A stretch of 64,000 bases of DNA from Embiotoca jacksoni (lineage: Eukaryota > Chordata > Actinopteri > Embiotocidae): NCBI GenBank assembly GCA_022577435.1, contig JAKOON010000005.1:15346724-15410723 (forward strand). The letters run 5' to 3'. Below are positions 45,743-58,014 of this stretch, in pieces (positions within the stretch are counted from its first letter, which is position 1; each line of letters opens with the position of its first letter). Below the pieces are notes generated by a model that had not been told where the DNA came from, did no database searches, and saw only the letters and a program-made list of their open reading frames with translations. The position numbers and the translations under genes were made by a program.

Positions 45743-48460
45743 TCATCGGGAAGTAAACACTTATTAATGGTTACCTGCATGACAATCAGATAAACAGGTC
45801 ATGGTAATCATTAAGCCAAGGTTGGCCAGGTTATAGGCCATGTGTGCTCAAAAGCATGTTGGATGAAAGCAGGTTCAAGCTGGTGCTAAAGGAGTGAACG
45901 TAATTGTTCTAAGACAGCGATCTTTGACCTGTGATGTGTGAATGCAGCAGAGAGAAACCTCTGCATGACTTTTGTAAAACAGCCGAGGCACATTGACGAT
46001 TGACAGCAGCTACAGTACCACCCTTGAGATCTAAATAGTTCAAAACGATCCAAATTGTAATGCAGGTATTGTGTGGAGAGTTAGCTGCTGACTGAGTAAA
46101 ATGAAAAGAGAGAAGCAGAAAAAAAAAACATTCAACCCAACTTAAATTCACAAGGTCATTTCAGCTCAGGGATTAAGTAAACTAAACAAAACTACACAAG
46201 CTGCAACTTATCAGACTGCTTGCATACCAGGACTTTTTTTTTTTTTTTTATCTCCCTCTCATGTTTGTGAGCGTGACAGAGAGTGCTCACAGTCCTCAGC
46301 GGTGTCAAACATGGGAGAGTCCTTCATTCTCCCATATTCTCTCTTTTATAAAGATTATTAAAAATAAACTTTGGATAATACAGATTGTGGATAATGGAAG
46401 GAGCCGGTGTGATGTGAGGACAGTCGCTGATCACTCGTTTCCAGCACACACGCGCCATTTTTCTTTTTAACTTAATCAGTGATTGATTAACTAGCTAATT
46501 TATAATTTTTTTTACTGAAAGAGATGTGTTGAACTCAAGTTAGCTGGTTATTCAGTGTCAGAATGAGTAACAGTGAACATCGTCTCTAATCACAGTGTTG
46601 GCCATGCAGGAAATAGCACTTTAATTCTCTGCCTCAACAAAGCTGTAGCTTTTGTGTTGATTATTTAGTTTATTTTGATGAAATGCAGAGAACTATTTTT
46701 TTTTATCACTGCTTTCTCACATTCCTCTGTTAACCAAGCAGGGTTGTTTTTTTTGGAAAACGTATTTCTCCTCAACATGATCACTCAAAACCACCGGGGC
46801 ACTTCAAACACAGATCCTGAATATTTTTCAGCTTTTTAAAATACAGAAAGTCAGTGGTTGTTTGACCTTTAGACGCCTTTACATGTTTATTTATGATGTA
46901 CTTTTCACTACTTTCAAATTTCTCAGCCGGCACTGTTTAGAGAACAACTTTTCAAACTTAATAATGGGGGTTTGCTAAATAGTGGTCTAAATGATCCACA
47001 ATAAATAAATAATCTAGCAGACATCATTTTGAAAGATAATATGCCACAGTTTAACTGAAGAAATAAAGCTCTAGATGTCTGTAGTTTGTTTTACCAAAGT
47101 AGATTTGCTGAAAAATTACAATCTGATTGTCATTCTTATTATGACTATTCCATGAAAAGTAAACTTTGACATGCATGGAAAATGCTGACTTTTATGTTTA
47201 ATTATGTAGATCCTTAATTGTGTTGATGAGACAACATAAATTCAGAATAGCAATAACTTTTACCAACTGTATTTACTTTGCATAACTGAGGTGAAATAAA
47301 GGAGATGCACGTAGTTGCCATTGATTTTGCCTCAGATATAGAAATTCCAACATATTATTTACATAATAATTTATTGTAATTAAGAAATCGCTCTCTTCAG
47401 TGGCTTCAACATAAGCATCAAAGCCCTGATTGAGAACAGAAATGACTCTGAATAGACTTGATGTAGAAAAAAATGAGGGAAGTACCAACACTTAGTTGCA
47501 CTCAAGTGCACCTCAGTCCTTAAACCCCACCCTTGGCAAGAGATAACTTTTTGTAAACTCTTCTGTTGATTAAAGTCATGAAAGTTTCATCCCCCCCCCC
47601 CCCCCAAAAAAAAAAAAAAACATCTTCTGGACTGCACATATCACAGCATCCAGATAAAATAGCTGTTACTTACCTTGAGCTCCCAAATAAAGTTTTTCAT
47701 TTGTTTGAATAAATCCTGATGTTGACACAATCTTTAAAGCAGGTGATCTGCCGTGCATCTAAGCTGATATGTATGCTTTGTTCCAAGCCTTACACAGTGT
47801 CAAAATCATTGGTCAAAGCCAAAATAGGAAATGAAGCTGCCAAAAATACAGGCATAAATTGCATAAGTGAAAGAATACTCTGAGTCAGTATCACCTCAAG
47901 AAAAACTTCAACGTTAAAAAGCAAAGGGGGGAGGGGGGGAAGAAAGGTCATCTGGTTTCCATTAAGAAGATAAAATGGTTCACTCTGAGCCTTTTACTGG
48001 CCGCTTTGTTACTGGGAGGCGTCCATGCTGCTCTCTCCATCATCATCCAGTTGACACAACATTAAAGGCTTCAAACAGCCGCACAGGGTTCCTTAATCAA
48101 AAACTAATTGTAATAGATATTGAGGAGTGCTAACACTCTGACCGCTCAGCTGGTATCAGTGGTCCAAGGCTGGAGATACCATTAAACACAACAAAGGCAT
48201 GATAGCTGAGACAGGGCAATGCAAGTGTGAAATACAACATGTGGCTGAAAAGGCACAGATACCCTGATACTATAAAGCACTGGTCTGAGGCGAGCCCGTC
48301 AAGCTCGGTTATTTAGAAACAAAACAATGGATCTGGAAAATTCCTGAAAGTGGATACAGCACAGAGATTTAAAATCACTAAAAGCTAACGCAAGGATACT
48401 GCGACACAATGTCAGGCTTAGAAAATTAGGAACATGTCAGACCTGACAACATTTTGAGTT

Positions 48461-48464
<4 letters not shown>
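45743..48464. other. AT-rich noncoding sequence
   Basis: No gene recognised. It contains 15 Cs followed directly by 15 As at 47591-47620 and a T-run near 46236-46249. No transposon ends identified. Confidence 0.55.

Positions 48465-48512
<48 letters not shown>
48465..48512. repeat. (GT)n microsatellite
   Basis: About 24 uninterrupted GT units. Confidence 0.97.
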
Positions 48513-48513
<1 letters not shown>

Positions 48514-48529
48514 TGTGGGCCTGTGACAC

Positions 48530-48600
48530 AATAACTAATTTAGCAAATTAATTCTCATTAATTTGATGAGTTATTATCATTAACAATAACTCATGTCCAA
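48530..48600. promoter_or_regulatory. TAAT-rich block with a 10-bp-arm hairpin
   Basis: ATGAGTTATT (48566-48575) and AATAACTCAT (48585-48594) are perfect inverted arms around the 9-base loop ATCATTAAC. Upstream are ACTAATTTAG, AATTAATTC and CATTAATTTG, so the 70-bp block holds at least four TAAT-type homeodomain cores. The sequence is seen directly; an enhancer role is inference. Confidence 0.35.
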
Positions 48601-49997
48601 TCAAAGGACTTTTCTCCTATATATTACCCTCTTAGACACACTCCCACTTAGCATATTAGAATTTGAGTCCAAATTCCTGAACAAGGTGAGCGGAGCTTCT
48701 CCCTCAGAGTGATACATGGTGCATTTCTCATCCTCTGGGATGACTTGAGCAAGGAATTAAAGCAACACAGACTTGTCTCCTTTAACGTGCCACTCCTGTT
48801 GACAAGGCCCATTCTTTTCCTGTTAGTGGGGAAACTGTTTGATAAACCTGTCCTCAAATGAATCTTAACAGACTCATGGAGGTCAGCACTGTAACAGTGG
48901 ACAGACTGCTAATAGGACCAACTTTTTTAAAGGCATCTAATCTGCTCTTTGAGTTCAGAATGTGGTGATAATTCAGCTCAGTGCCCACTTAAATCACATC
49001 CACACTGAGTGATTTCACACCTAAAGATTAACATCCAGTGCCAGTGTTCATTGCCAATACAGGAAGTAGTGCTCTTTTGTCTTTAGTGAGGTAGAAGTTA
49101 GGGGTTTGTTGTCAGGAGGGGTGGGGGGGGGGGGGGTTGCATGTGCATATAGCATGTCTGACTTTCATACACGTGACCAGACTTCATCTCCCATCACAAA
49201 ACTGCAATTATTATTAACTGTCACTACAATCATTTCTAAACCATAACCAAGTGTTTTAATTACCCAAACTTAAAGTTACAGTGCAGCCCTTTTACATATA
49301 AATGAATGTCCGGTACATTTAGGCCCTCGTACAGAGTTTTTAAATCTGATGCCTGGTGTGACTTTCCTGCGCTGGCTGGATAAATGCAAATTGGCAATGC
49401 TCTATAATCAAAGTTAGCCTTATGCTAACTTGAATGGGGATAAAGAAAATCCAATCATACGGCTCATCTAGAGCATTGTTCAAATTCTTATAGTGAGGCA
49501 TGTCATTTTTCATTTGTTGGGATGCATTTTATTGCTTTTATCCACCGTTTTACAGCCATAACGTTAGCGATGGAGTAAGCTATGATGGAGCCTATAATGT
49601 CAGCACGAGTTGACGGGTTTTTTTTGTAATTACTCTCACTGACAGAAGGGAACGACAAGAGCTCCACATTGCAAGTTTAATCGTACCCTGATTATTGTTT
49701 AAATTACATAACCTTTGTTCCCTAAACCTATACCTATCGTAGTTGCCATACTCACACAATGTCAAAAGAAAGAGCTTCAAAAACATAAATAATAAAAAAG
49801 CAATTTTTCCATTGACCTTAGTCTGAAGTTTTGCAGTTTTCTCCGTTACTAACATTCTAGTCTTTTAATAGAGTCGTATTATTTGACATAACAACATAGT
49901 AACCCGACACAAAACAGTTTTACTCTGACTGTTTGAATATACACCACCCGTAGATAAACACCCATAAGTAAGTATGCATGCACTGTTACACATGCAC

Positions 49998-49999
<2 letters not shown>
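48601..49999. other. Unique noncoding sequence
   Basis: No gene recognised. A 14-G run at 49123-49136 with GAGGGG just before it has quadruplex potential. Confidence 0.5.
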
Positions 50000-50043
<44 letters not shown>

Positions 50044-50116
50044 GCGTGCGCGTGCGCGTGCGCGTCTGTGTCTGTCTTTCTGTCTGTCTGTCCATCCATC
50101 TGTCTGTGTGTGTCTG
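50000..50116. repeat. (GT)n grading into GTGCGC and TCTG repeats
   Basis: About 19 GT units, then a GTGCGTGCGCGTGCGCGTG-type stretch to about 50065, then TCTG tetranucleotides with CCAT variants. The first 65 bases alternate purine and pyrimidine strictly, a strong Z-DNA pattern. Confidence 0.97.
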
Positions 50117-52421
50117 TCAGTTTTACTCCTACTCTGTTGATATTAACGAGAAGGATATTCAAAGTTTATATTGTATGTCACTTTGGCTTTAGCATAGTCA
50201 GTTTTCTCTGACCATAAATGTATGCCTATGCACGGTAATTGTGTGGAAAATGCATGCAGCCTCCACCTAGCATAACCACCCCTGCTGCACTCCCCTGTGG
50301 ATAACAAATGGGCCTTTTCTCTGGGAATTGAGGCTAAACGATGGTTTCACTTAGAGAGCAAAGTGACTGTCCATCTTCATAACAGTGCTCTCCATCAAAG
50401 AGTAATGAATCCCATCCCGTCCCACTGGCTCTGATTAAACACAGGCAATGGATATCCCCCTTTATGAAGGCCTGCAAAGCTGGCCCTCATGTCAGCCTTG
50501 CACCTGCAACTATCAGCTTCTTCTTTAATAAAAAAAAAACCAAAAAAAAACGCCCCACACATCTGGTCAGGGGAGCAGTGTGCTGCTCCAGCAGGCTTAT
50601 TCAACCGAGTCTGTTTGAAAGTGACACACCTCCACTTGATTCAAATTACCTAAGTCATTTCTTATTTGGTGGGGTCGCTTGGAAAGCCCCACAGGTCACA
50701 AAGTTCACAGGCCAGGGGACTTTCACTCTTGGTTGTTTTTTGAACTCTCCCTCCGGTCATATTTTTCCGAATGCTTGTGCAAAAATATCATGTCAAAGCA
50801 CTACCCTCTCACATCCACATGAGGTTATGATATGTTATTGCACTGTTTTATTTTTGTCCATGTTTTTTCTAAACCAAATCTTGAGTGTTACTCATGAACT
50901 GTGGACACTTCTCCAAGAGATCAGAGGCTGGTACAAGCTCTTTTCTGTTACTTGCTTTACAACTCAAACTGCCCGTTAATCAGCACAGACTTGAGTTATC
51001 ATGCTGCCCAAAAGGCTTTCAGATGTTGCTCTTCTTTTGCATTTTGGATGCAAATTCACCCCCTTGAAAACTTACCTATATATTTCTGTGAAAAAAAAGA
51101 CACTTGTTGAAATCCCCTTTTAAAAACTCAAAGCTCCACCGCCCTACTGGGTGAGAGTTGCACACAGTGTAGCATCCCTGGCTCATATAGTCTGCACATG
51201 GGGGTAAGCTGTCGCATCAGATCTCGTCTTCAACTATAAATGTTCCTCCAAGCTTTTTCATCGGGTCACATCCGAGCAACATCTTGAGGCTTATCCTCGA
51301 GAAAACTTGGAAGTTTTACTTCAAGATATCCAGCAAACTGGAGGTGAAAGAGCTACTAGTATCTGATGAGTCCTGCCATCGACAAGTTGACCTCTCTTTA
51401 CAGGGTACAGTGTTAAACCACTTGTGCATCAGGTATGACTTACTAATAGCACATACTGTACGTGATGAGAATCACTTGCTGTGATGAGTGCTTTTAGGAG
51501 ATTCACACCAGAAAATAGACTGCTCGGCCACCAGCCCAGCACAGAAGACAAACAAGCCTTTGTGTTTAATTGTCCTTGTAAAACAGGTTGCATATTAGAT
51601 GGAAAGACAATGAATGCCTGATCAAGTGGGGGCAGACAATTCAAAGTAAATGGTTGAATCCAGAACAAAATGCTTGTGTGTCTCTCTCTCCGTGAGATAT
51701 CAGAATGCACACAGAGGTATTCTATTGTTCATACATTAGCTAATGCCATTATCTTGTCTGCGAAGTCAAAAGGGCTAATCTCATGTTATAGGATTTGCAG
51801 CCACCTAGACTGATCTCATTGGGTAAACGTTTGGCACAGTGACAAAAGAACTGGATGAACATCCAAGTTCTGTAAGTAGTATCGATATACCAGCAGCAAC
51901 CTGACCCTGTGACTGGTCGGACTGGAACAGATACAGATGTAACCATTCTTACATTTCACTTTACCATCGAGTTTGACCTGTAAAATCAAATTGAACACAA
52001 GTGTTTTTGTTGATGTTCTCCTGGGCTTTGCAGCAAGTCCAATGAGACTCTTTTGAGTTTCTTGATAGAAACATAAAAAAAATAATTGAAAACTCATATT
52101 TACTGTTATCCAGAGGTTAAACTTAGATTTTAGAGGGAGCACTTGTAGAAGGGGAAAATGTCTTCCCTCAGAATGACTGCCAAACTGGTCCAGACAGTGG
52201 AGTCGTAAATGATCAGCTGCTAGATGGATTGTACAGATTGGAAGCCAGATGAACTGCTCTCCAATCCTTCAGCACAGCGTTAAACTTGAGTTTGGCAAGG
52301 TGTTATCATTGCTTGAGTTCATATTGATGACTTCTGTCTCAGCCTGATGTCATTTACAGCAGTGACCATGATCAATACATCCATTCTAAAGGCTGTGATA
52401 TGATCGTGTTGATTTAGTGCA
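50117..52421. other. Unique noncoding sequence
   Basis: No gene recognised. The 171-codon plus-strand frame at 50464-50979 includes a Lys run from an A-rich tract and has no domain. No transposon ends identified. Confidence 0.5.
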
Positions 52422-52506
52422 GCCAAGTCAAGTAAATTTTATTTGCATAGTCCAATACCACATCACAAATTTTCCTTGTCGGGGCTCACAGGCTTTCCCG
52501 GTGTAC
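52422..52506 (+). mobile_element. Retroelement-type dispersed repeat fragment
   Basis: AAGTCAAGTAAATTTTATTT followed by GCATAGTCCAATACC and CATCACAAATTTTCC matches a very common teleost interspersed repeat that I recall as AGTCAATTTTATTTATATAGCCCAATATCACAAAT. The fragment is diverged and is cut off on the right by the miniature transposon at 52507. Confidence 0.7.
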
Positions 52507-52621
52507 CAACCCAGTCTCACATCAGAATGTGTGATAGCTGCAGGGGTTCACAGTGCAAAATGTATTTGTTACACAATAATGGCTCAAAAATTGTGAGATG
52601 GCTACTTTTGAGACTGGGTTG
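52507..52621. mobile_element. 115-bp miniature inverted-repeat transposon
   Basis: Perfect 13-bp terminal inverted repeats: CAACCCAGTCTCA at 52507-52519 and TGAGACTGGGTTG at 52609-52621. No coding capacity. It seems to have landed in or beside the repeat at 52422. Intact ends in such a small element suggest relatively recent movement. I did not find a convincing target duplication. Confidence 0.8.
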
Positions 52622-53049
52622 TCAAAGAAATATGTCAGGTGTAAAAAGTGGAAGGGTCTGCACAAGGAGGAGGTTAAGGTAGTTGGTTGGATGGTTCAAA
52701 ACACAAGACTTTCACCAAAGAGGCCGCTGTTTAAGTCTGTGTGAAAGCAGAAATCAACGTGGATTTATTTTAAGTAACCAAAGTAAGTAAACGTAACATT
52801 TAACTTAATGTATAAAACATAACTTAACTTACATAAGTAAGTTTAGCCAGCTAGACTGGCTTCCTACAGAAATATGCTGACTAGCTCGTCTTGTTTTTTT
52901 ACACAAATGTAAACATAAATACAAACAAAACTGTGTTTTGTTAACTTTACATGCGACAATAAGTTCTTGACAAACAGTGAATCCACTTCTACACAGAGCA
53001 ACACAAGTTCTTACCATATGACTGTGAAGATTATTTATCTATTAGGTCG
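52622..53049. mobile_element. Possible repeat remnant
   Basis: GACTTTCACCAAAGAGGCCG followed by CTGTTTAAGTCTGTGTGAAA resembles a degraded tRNA-SINE-like or other dispersed fish repeat. The AAGTAA/AACTTA-rich stretch at 52770-52850 is low complexity. Boundaries and class are uncertain. Confidence 0.3.
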
Positions 53050-53334
53050 TGGTCTAGCTAAGTGTTAACCGAAGGCAACAACTTGCTTTAGGTTCTTGAA
53101 GACGTTTCGCCCCTAACCCGAAAGGCTCCTTCAAGTTTGAACAGCTCTCAAGGTGTGAATGACCCCACAAAAGGTCAAAAGCCTGGGACTCTCAACTTTG
53201 ACTCCACAACAGGTTTAGAGTCTGAGACTCCCAACTTGGAAGTTATGAACCCTTTTGGATGAGAGGTGAAACATCTTCAAAAACGTCTAGCAAGTCCAGT
53301 TGCCTTCAGATAACACTTAGATAGAGCTATAGCA
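53050..53334. mobile_element. Fold-back transposon with long inverted arms
   Basis: CTAAGTGTTAACCGAAGGCA (53058-53077) pairs with the reverse complement of 53301-53320, CTAAGTGTTATCTGAAGGCA, at 18 of 20 positions. The match continues inward through GAAGACGTTTCGCCCCT and its partner GAAGATGTTTCACCTCT, so each arm is about 80-90 bp. The CGTTTCACCTCTCATCC motif is familiar from abundant fish repeats. The centre holds a short internal duplication of ACTCTCAACTTTGACTC type. No coding frame. Confidence 0.8.
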
Positions 53335-54048
53335 ACGGTTGCAGTCTCACTGTGACAAAGGCACATTATCTCTATATTGAGTTAAAGTGGTGCAGTAGTT
53401 TTCTTTTACGAGCACTGACCTTAATTTTAGTATGAACTGTTTCTGCTGAGAACCAGATGGGAAGATGAGAAAACCCCAAAAATGCCTTTGGCTGCTTTGC
53501 TGTAATGAGATAATACCCCAGTATTTGTTTAAACCTACAGTTCCACATACATGCTAACCAAAGCAAAACAGAAAAGAAAACCTTGCAGTGAATGTGATAA
53601 TTTCCTGTAGGACACATTTAGCTGTGTTAACATTTTAAACTGAACGTGTCATTAAATCAGTTGCCCACTGTTTTGTTTTAATCATAGTCAGATGTAAAGA
53701 ACGCTACCAGACACAAAGACAACACCAAAACCTAGGAGCTTAAGTATGGAGCATGTGTGACACTCCATTTGTAACATTTCCTATTCTTCCACTTTTCATC
53801 TTCCAATACTGTGGGAAAGGAAGGTCACAATGGTTGAGAATACTTCCTTAAACCAGCCTTAAGATGTGTATCTTTCTTGGCAATCCTTAGATGGGCGCAG
53901 CTATTATGTTGATCCTTCCCCAGAGCTTCTTTTGAATTCATTAGTCCCATAATGCCCATTTGCCATATTTGTTAACATGCTGGGTCACCTGTCTCACAGC
54001 TGTCCATGTTGACTAGATCTGCCTTTTCATCGTTGAGAGCTACCTGCC
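53335..54048. other. Unique noncoding sequence
   Basis: No gene recognised. The block 53870-54300 is even in composition and repeat-free, a possible conserved element. Confidence 0.45.
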
Positions 54049-54077
54049 ATAATGACCCCGTAATAAAGTGTCATTAT
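54049..54077. other. Inverted repeat ATAATGAC/GTCATTAT
   Basis: Perfect 8-bp arms ATAATGAC (54049-54056) and GTCATTAT (54070-54077) are separated by 13 bases, so two AATGAC-type homeodomain-like sites face each other. Confidence 0.8.
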
Positions 54078-55159
54078 CTTCCACCCAGTGTAGTGTAGCA
54101 TGCACAAAGCCACTGGAGGAATCCAGGCCCTGTCTAATTCATTTCTGCCGGGTATAAATGTCAGCGTCCTTTTGTGAGGATTACAGACATTCCCACATTA
54201 GGGCTGGACTGATTGTTCTATATGGAACGGTGGGAGTGGAATAGAGCGTTTGATTTCAGATAATGTAGTACGAGACAAATGCCGCTGGACCGGATGGGCT
54301 TTTTGTCTGAACCTGGCTGCAGACCTGAACCTGAGACTGTGACTGTGTCGGGGAGATATTGAAGAGATGAGAATGACAGTGGTGTAGCTTACACAGTCTG
54401 TTATTACAATTTGTCAGTTTTTATGATGTCAGTGACGGCTGGAATTTATCTCTTCAACCTTTTATAGTCCACCTCATTGTGACATCCAAAGCCGTCCAAG
54501 ATCCCAATTTGTCACTTTATGTATCATTCATTGTTGGTTCTGTTAAAAGGCATAACTATATTTAAACAGTGTAATCACAAATTCAAACTCAGGCCTTTAA
54601 TCACGTGCAGTTTTTGAGTGCACAGTTAAATGTGACGGGGACCTTTTTATTCAGCGTAGTGTAGTGAAAAAACATAATTTCACACTTTCGATTGACATTT
54701 TCGAATTGTCTTTATTGCGGTGATTTGGTCAAATTTGTCCTTTTAAGCATCGGCAACAGTTTAAAAAAAAAACTTGTCAATCAGCTATCCACTTGCCAAT
54801 GACGTCATGAGTTACACAAAACTTCACAAATCCTTGGAGTGTACAGTATATAGTTTGTATAGATCATTGCTTTGTAGAACATGCTTAATATCTTGTTCAG
54901 TAATTGGTATATTGATTACTAATGTCATCGTGATTTAGTAGAGAAGCAGTCATGTGGCAGCTTCAACAATTCAAGGGCCCCTTTGTCCATTCATCAGCAC
55001 CCCTGATTGGGCCCATGTCATGGTTAGCTGCAGGCCCACCAGATAAAGATCAGTGGATGATTGGGCACACACATTCTTAACATGGCTGACCCGTGACATC
55101 TCAGGGGCAGGCAGGGAGCCTGTCATTATGTGTACAATGCAGCGCTTTCTTCCCTCTTA
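54078..55159. other. Unique noncoding sequence
   Basis: No gene, RNA or transposon recognised. Confidence 0.5.
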
Positions 55160-55320
55160 TCTTTGCTGATGACATTGAGAGTTTTTGCATTAACTCATTA
55201 ATGAAAAGACTCGTCATTAAAGGCATCGTGGGGCACGGTGCGGCCGTGGTGACACTGCACTGCCAGTGTGGGCAGGAATGTGTCCGAGGCTCTACGGGAG
55301 CATGGTGACAGCATGAGAGC
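55160..55320. promoter_or_regulatory. Candidate conserved element with clustered TAAT sites
   Basis: CATTAATG (55196-55203) is palindromic, and TTAATGA (55198-55204) faces TCATTAA (55214-55220), giving a dense homeodomain-type cluster. A GC-rich stretch follows, GGGGCACGGTGCGGCCGTGG near 55230-55250. Short frames across it lack domains. Function is inferred. Confidence 0.3.
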
Positions 55321-57819
55321 TTCTCGGTGCTTTGTTGAAGTTATCATGTCAGCTATAGATTCCCTTGTTGTCTTGTGGATTTTAAATGGTGTATGTAACG
55401 TGATATATTACAGCTCAGTACCCCTCTCCGATAAGGCACCTTTTATAAAGTGTTTTGTAAATACAACTTATAGCTTTATTATTGTCGCTAAATAAATCAT
55501 GTTTTAAATAAGACAGTGAGAACCATGTTGGGTTGCCAGGTTGTGAAAACGTTTGCGGAGCATCTGGAAAAAAAAAATCCTTTTCTGAAAAACTTTTAAC
55601 AAATTACAACCGTAGCCCCGATCAATATGTGAATGTAAGAAACTCATGGCCCTTCTAATGACTTAGTATCTGAGTTGTATAGTTTATGAGCAGGTGAGAG
55701 ACCTATGAGTAATGTTACCATCCTTTGTAACAGCATTATTATATTTACAACGGAGTAAACATCAGCCAACAGGAGTTTTCAAAACCTGGCAACACCAAAC
55801 TTCTTATTAAGTGCTTACAACTGATCTATAAAGCATTTAAGTGGTGCCAGGATTAAAGTTATTTCCCCAAAACTAATAATTTGTCTTCTTTGCATCATTT
55901 TGACTCACACTAGTGAAATGTATTAGGCCCTGTCATCCTTATGTGCCGGTATTAGAAGTCTTGATGACGCTATTTTAGATAATGTGTCATGAAACCACGT
56001 GTGCAGAGTGTTCACCGCACCTTAGTGTGTATGCGTGCGTGTGTGTGTGTGCTCAAACTGGTGCGTGGTGGAGGGGAGTGCTTATGTGCAGCTCATGTGT
56101 TAATGCCGTCGTTTCCACAGATCAGTCACAGCAGCCTTTTCTCTGTTGTTTATGGTTATGTCACCACAATTACAAGAGAGAAGGGGGGCAGAAATAAAGT
56201 GTCTGTGAAAGATTGATAGCTTTGGTCTTTAGTTCAATTGTAAATTAGAATAGCAAAGTCCCTCTGGGATACAAGAGCTCTATTTATGATTAAGAAAGAG
56301 CCTCCGTAATAGAGTGGTGGTAGAAAAGTTTGCTCCCTCTCACAAACAGGCAATTAGCTTGATGAAATGGGCCATACTTTTTTTCACAGCCTGGTTATGT
56401 GAACCCATATTATTATGAGCATGCCTTATAGTTTATGGTATTATTTTCACCTTGAGCTGCAAACAATATGGTGTTTAAATAAACTGTGGCATTTTTCTTG
56501 TACGCCACCGTTTTATCACTATAGCTGAATTTGGGCAGAGTGAGTTCAGAAGTAAACAGAGGTGTTTATATCATGTGATGAAGGTGGCAAATATCACACC
56601 CTCGCCAGTTTTTAGACTGGCTGAGAATCAGCAAAGGGAGCGTAAATAAAATGGGTCACATCATTGCTTCATTATAACCGGCTGCAGTTCATGGTTTTAT
56701 TTGTACTGTATACTGTGAATCTACAAATATACTTGTTCACGAATGCTTTTCTTAGGGAAGCGTAATATACCGACGTGTGCGCACACCTTAGTTCAACCGC
56801 TACGATTCAGACAAATATTTGAACATTGATAATGAGTCCTCATAAGTGTTACAGACCTGCAATTTGAACCAGGGTACACACTTTCTTCTTGCCTCAAGAG
56901 TTTTCCTTTCTAGGATCTAATCCCTGCATTGTGGGCTCATTGCCATGCCAGTTATTCAACCTGACTGTACAGATTTACCCTACTGTATGTTTCCTGGAAG
57001 AGATCAGTCACACCCTTTTTAACAGGCTAAGCTTTACTAATGTTTCATTCATACAGGAAAATCTGGATCAAAAAAGGCGCCAGGAGTTAGTATTAGTTAA
57101 CACTCGAGAGCGTGTCCGTCTGAAAAGCTATAAATCCTCCACTGAAATAAGCTGCGTAAAAGATTATTACCAAAACCATTATGGTTAATGGCATTATGGC
57201 TGGAGAGCCTGCAGAGAAGCCTGCAGATTGTTGAAGCAATAGAATATCATTGGTTGTAGTGAGTGAACAAGTAAATATGCGAGCCGGTATGTGCCAAAGG
57301 GCACAGAGCACAATTTATGTGACGATTGGAGATTCACCGGTCATTGAAAAATAAATAAACAAACAACTATCCTAAATGAACATGTCCTAGCACACCTTGT
57401 CAAAATGTGAATCAAGATTAATTATTATGTTAATTGAAAAGTTTAATTGAAAAAAAACTGCAGTTATTATATTTACTAAAGTCAACATTGGAAACTGTTG
57501 CTGCAGGGCACATTGCAAAGCACTCATCTACAGTATCAACCTGAATTACATAAAAATAGACAAACTAGTAGGGTTGCATGGTATTTTCACAGACTTTATT
57601 AATATACAATACGCTATTGCCTCATGAAATTGCAGAAGCAGGAACCTTTAGATAACGTGAAAAATAGGAGTAAAAGATGCATTTTAAGATGAGAGGACTG
57701 AATTGTGGATTAAAAACAAGGCTGTCATGCATTACTATAATGATTTCCCTACTGCTCACTATGTAGCTACCACCTCAGTACTAGTACAGCGCTGCCCAAA
57801 GCTTTTCTTTGCTCTATTA
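55321..57819. other. Unique, mostly AT-rich noncoding sequence
   Basis: No gene recognised. The 99-codon plus-strand frame at 56889-57188 shows no domain. The block 57050-57260 is even in composition and could be conserved. GGGTTGCATGGTATT near 57572 resembles a hAT-type terminal motif, but no partner end was found. Confidence 0.5.
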
Positions 57820-58014
57820 GTAATTCAATGGGCACCAACTGAACGTTTGTCTTGTTGGCTGTAAGACACATTTCTGGGTTTTTTTTCCGTCCTCATACTT
57901 CTCCTCTGCAAGACAGATAAGCTTCTCAACTTCAGTCAACACGAGGCATGTGTGGCCACCCTTTCTTTTCCTGATGGTTTTGCCTGAGGGCACATACTCC
58001 TGGACCAGCTGTTG
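57820..58014 (-). pseudogene. Possible coding remnant, unidentified
   Basis: A 65-codon minus-strand frame without ATG reads, near its start, LVQEYVPSGKTIRKRKGG and then a Glu/Leu-rich helix-like stretch before a Lys run and a stop. It is less compositionally biased than other frames here. It has no clear splice acceptor, and I recognise no family. Just upstream on the same strand (about 58195 leftward), ATGGTGGCTGCCATAACG opens a 22-codon frame. It may be an old transposase or retrogene fragment, or chance. Confidence 0.2.

Noticed and set aside
50464..50979. 171-codon plus-strand frame
   Set aside because: Contains Lys runs from an A-rich tract, no domain, no splice context; stops are absent by chance.
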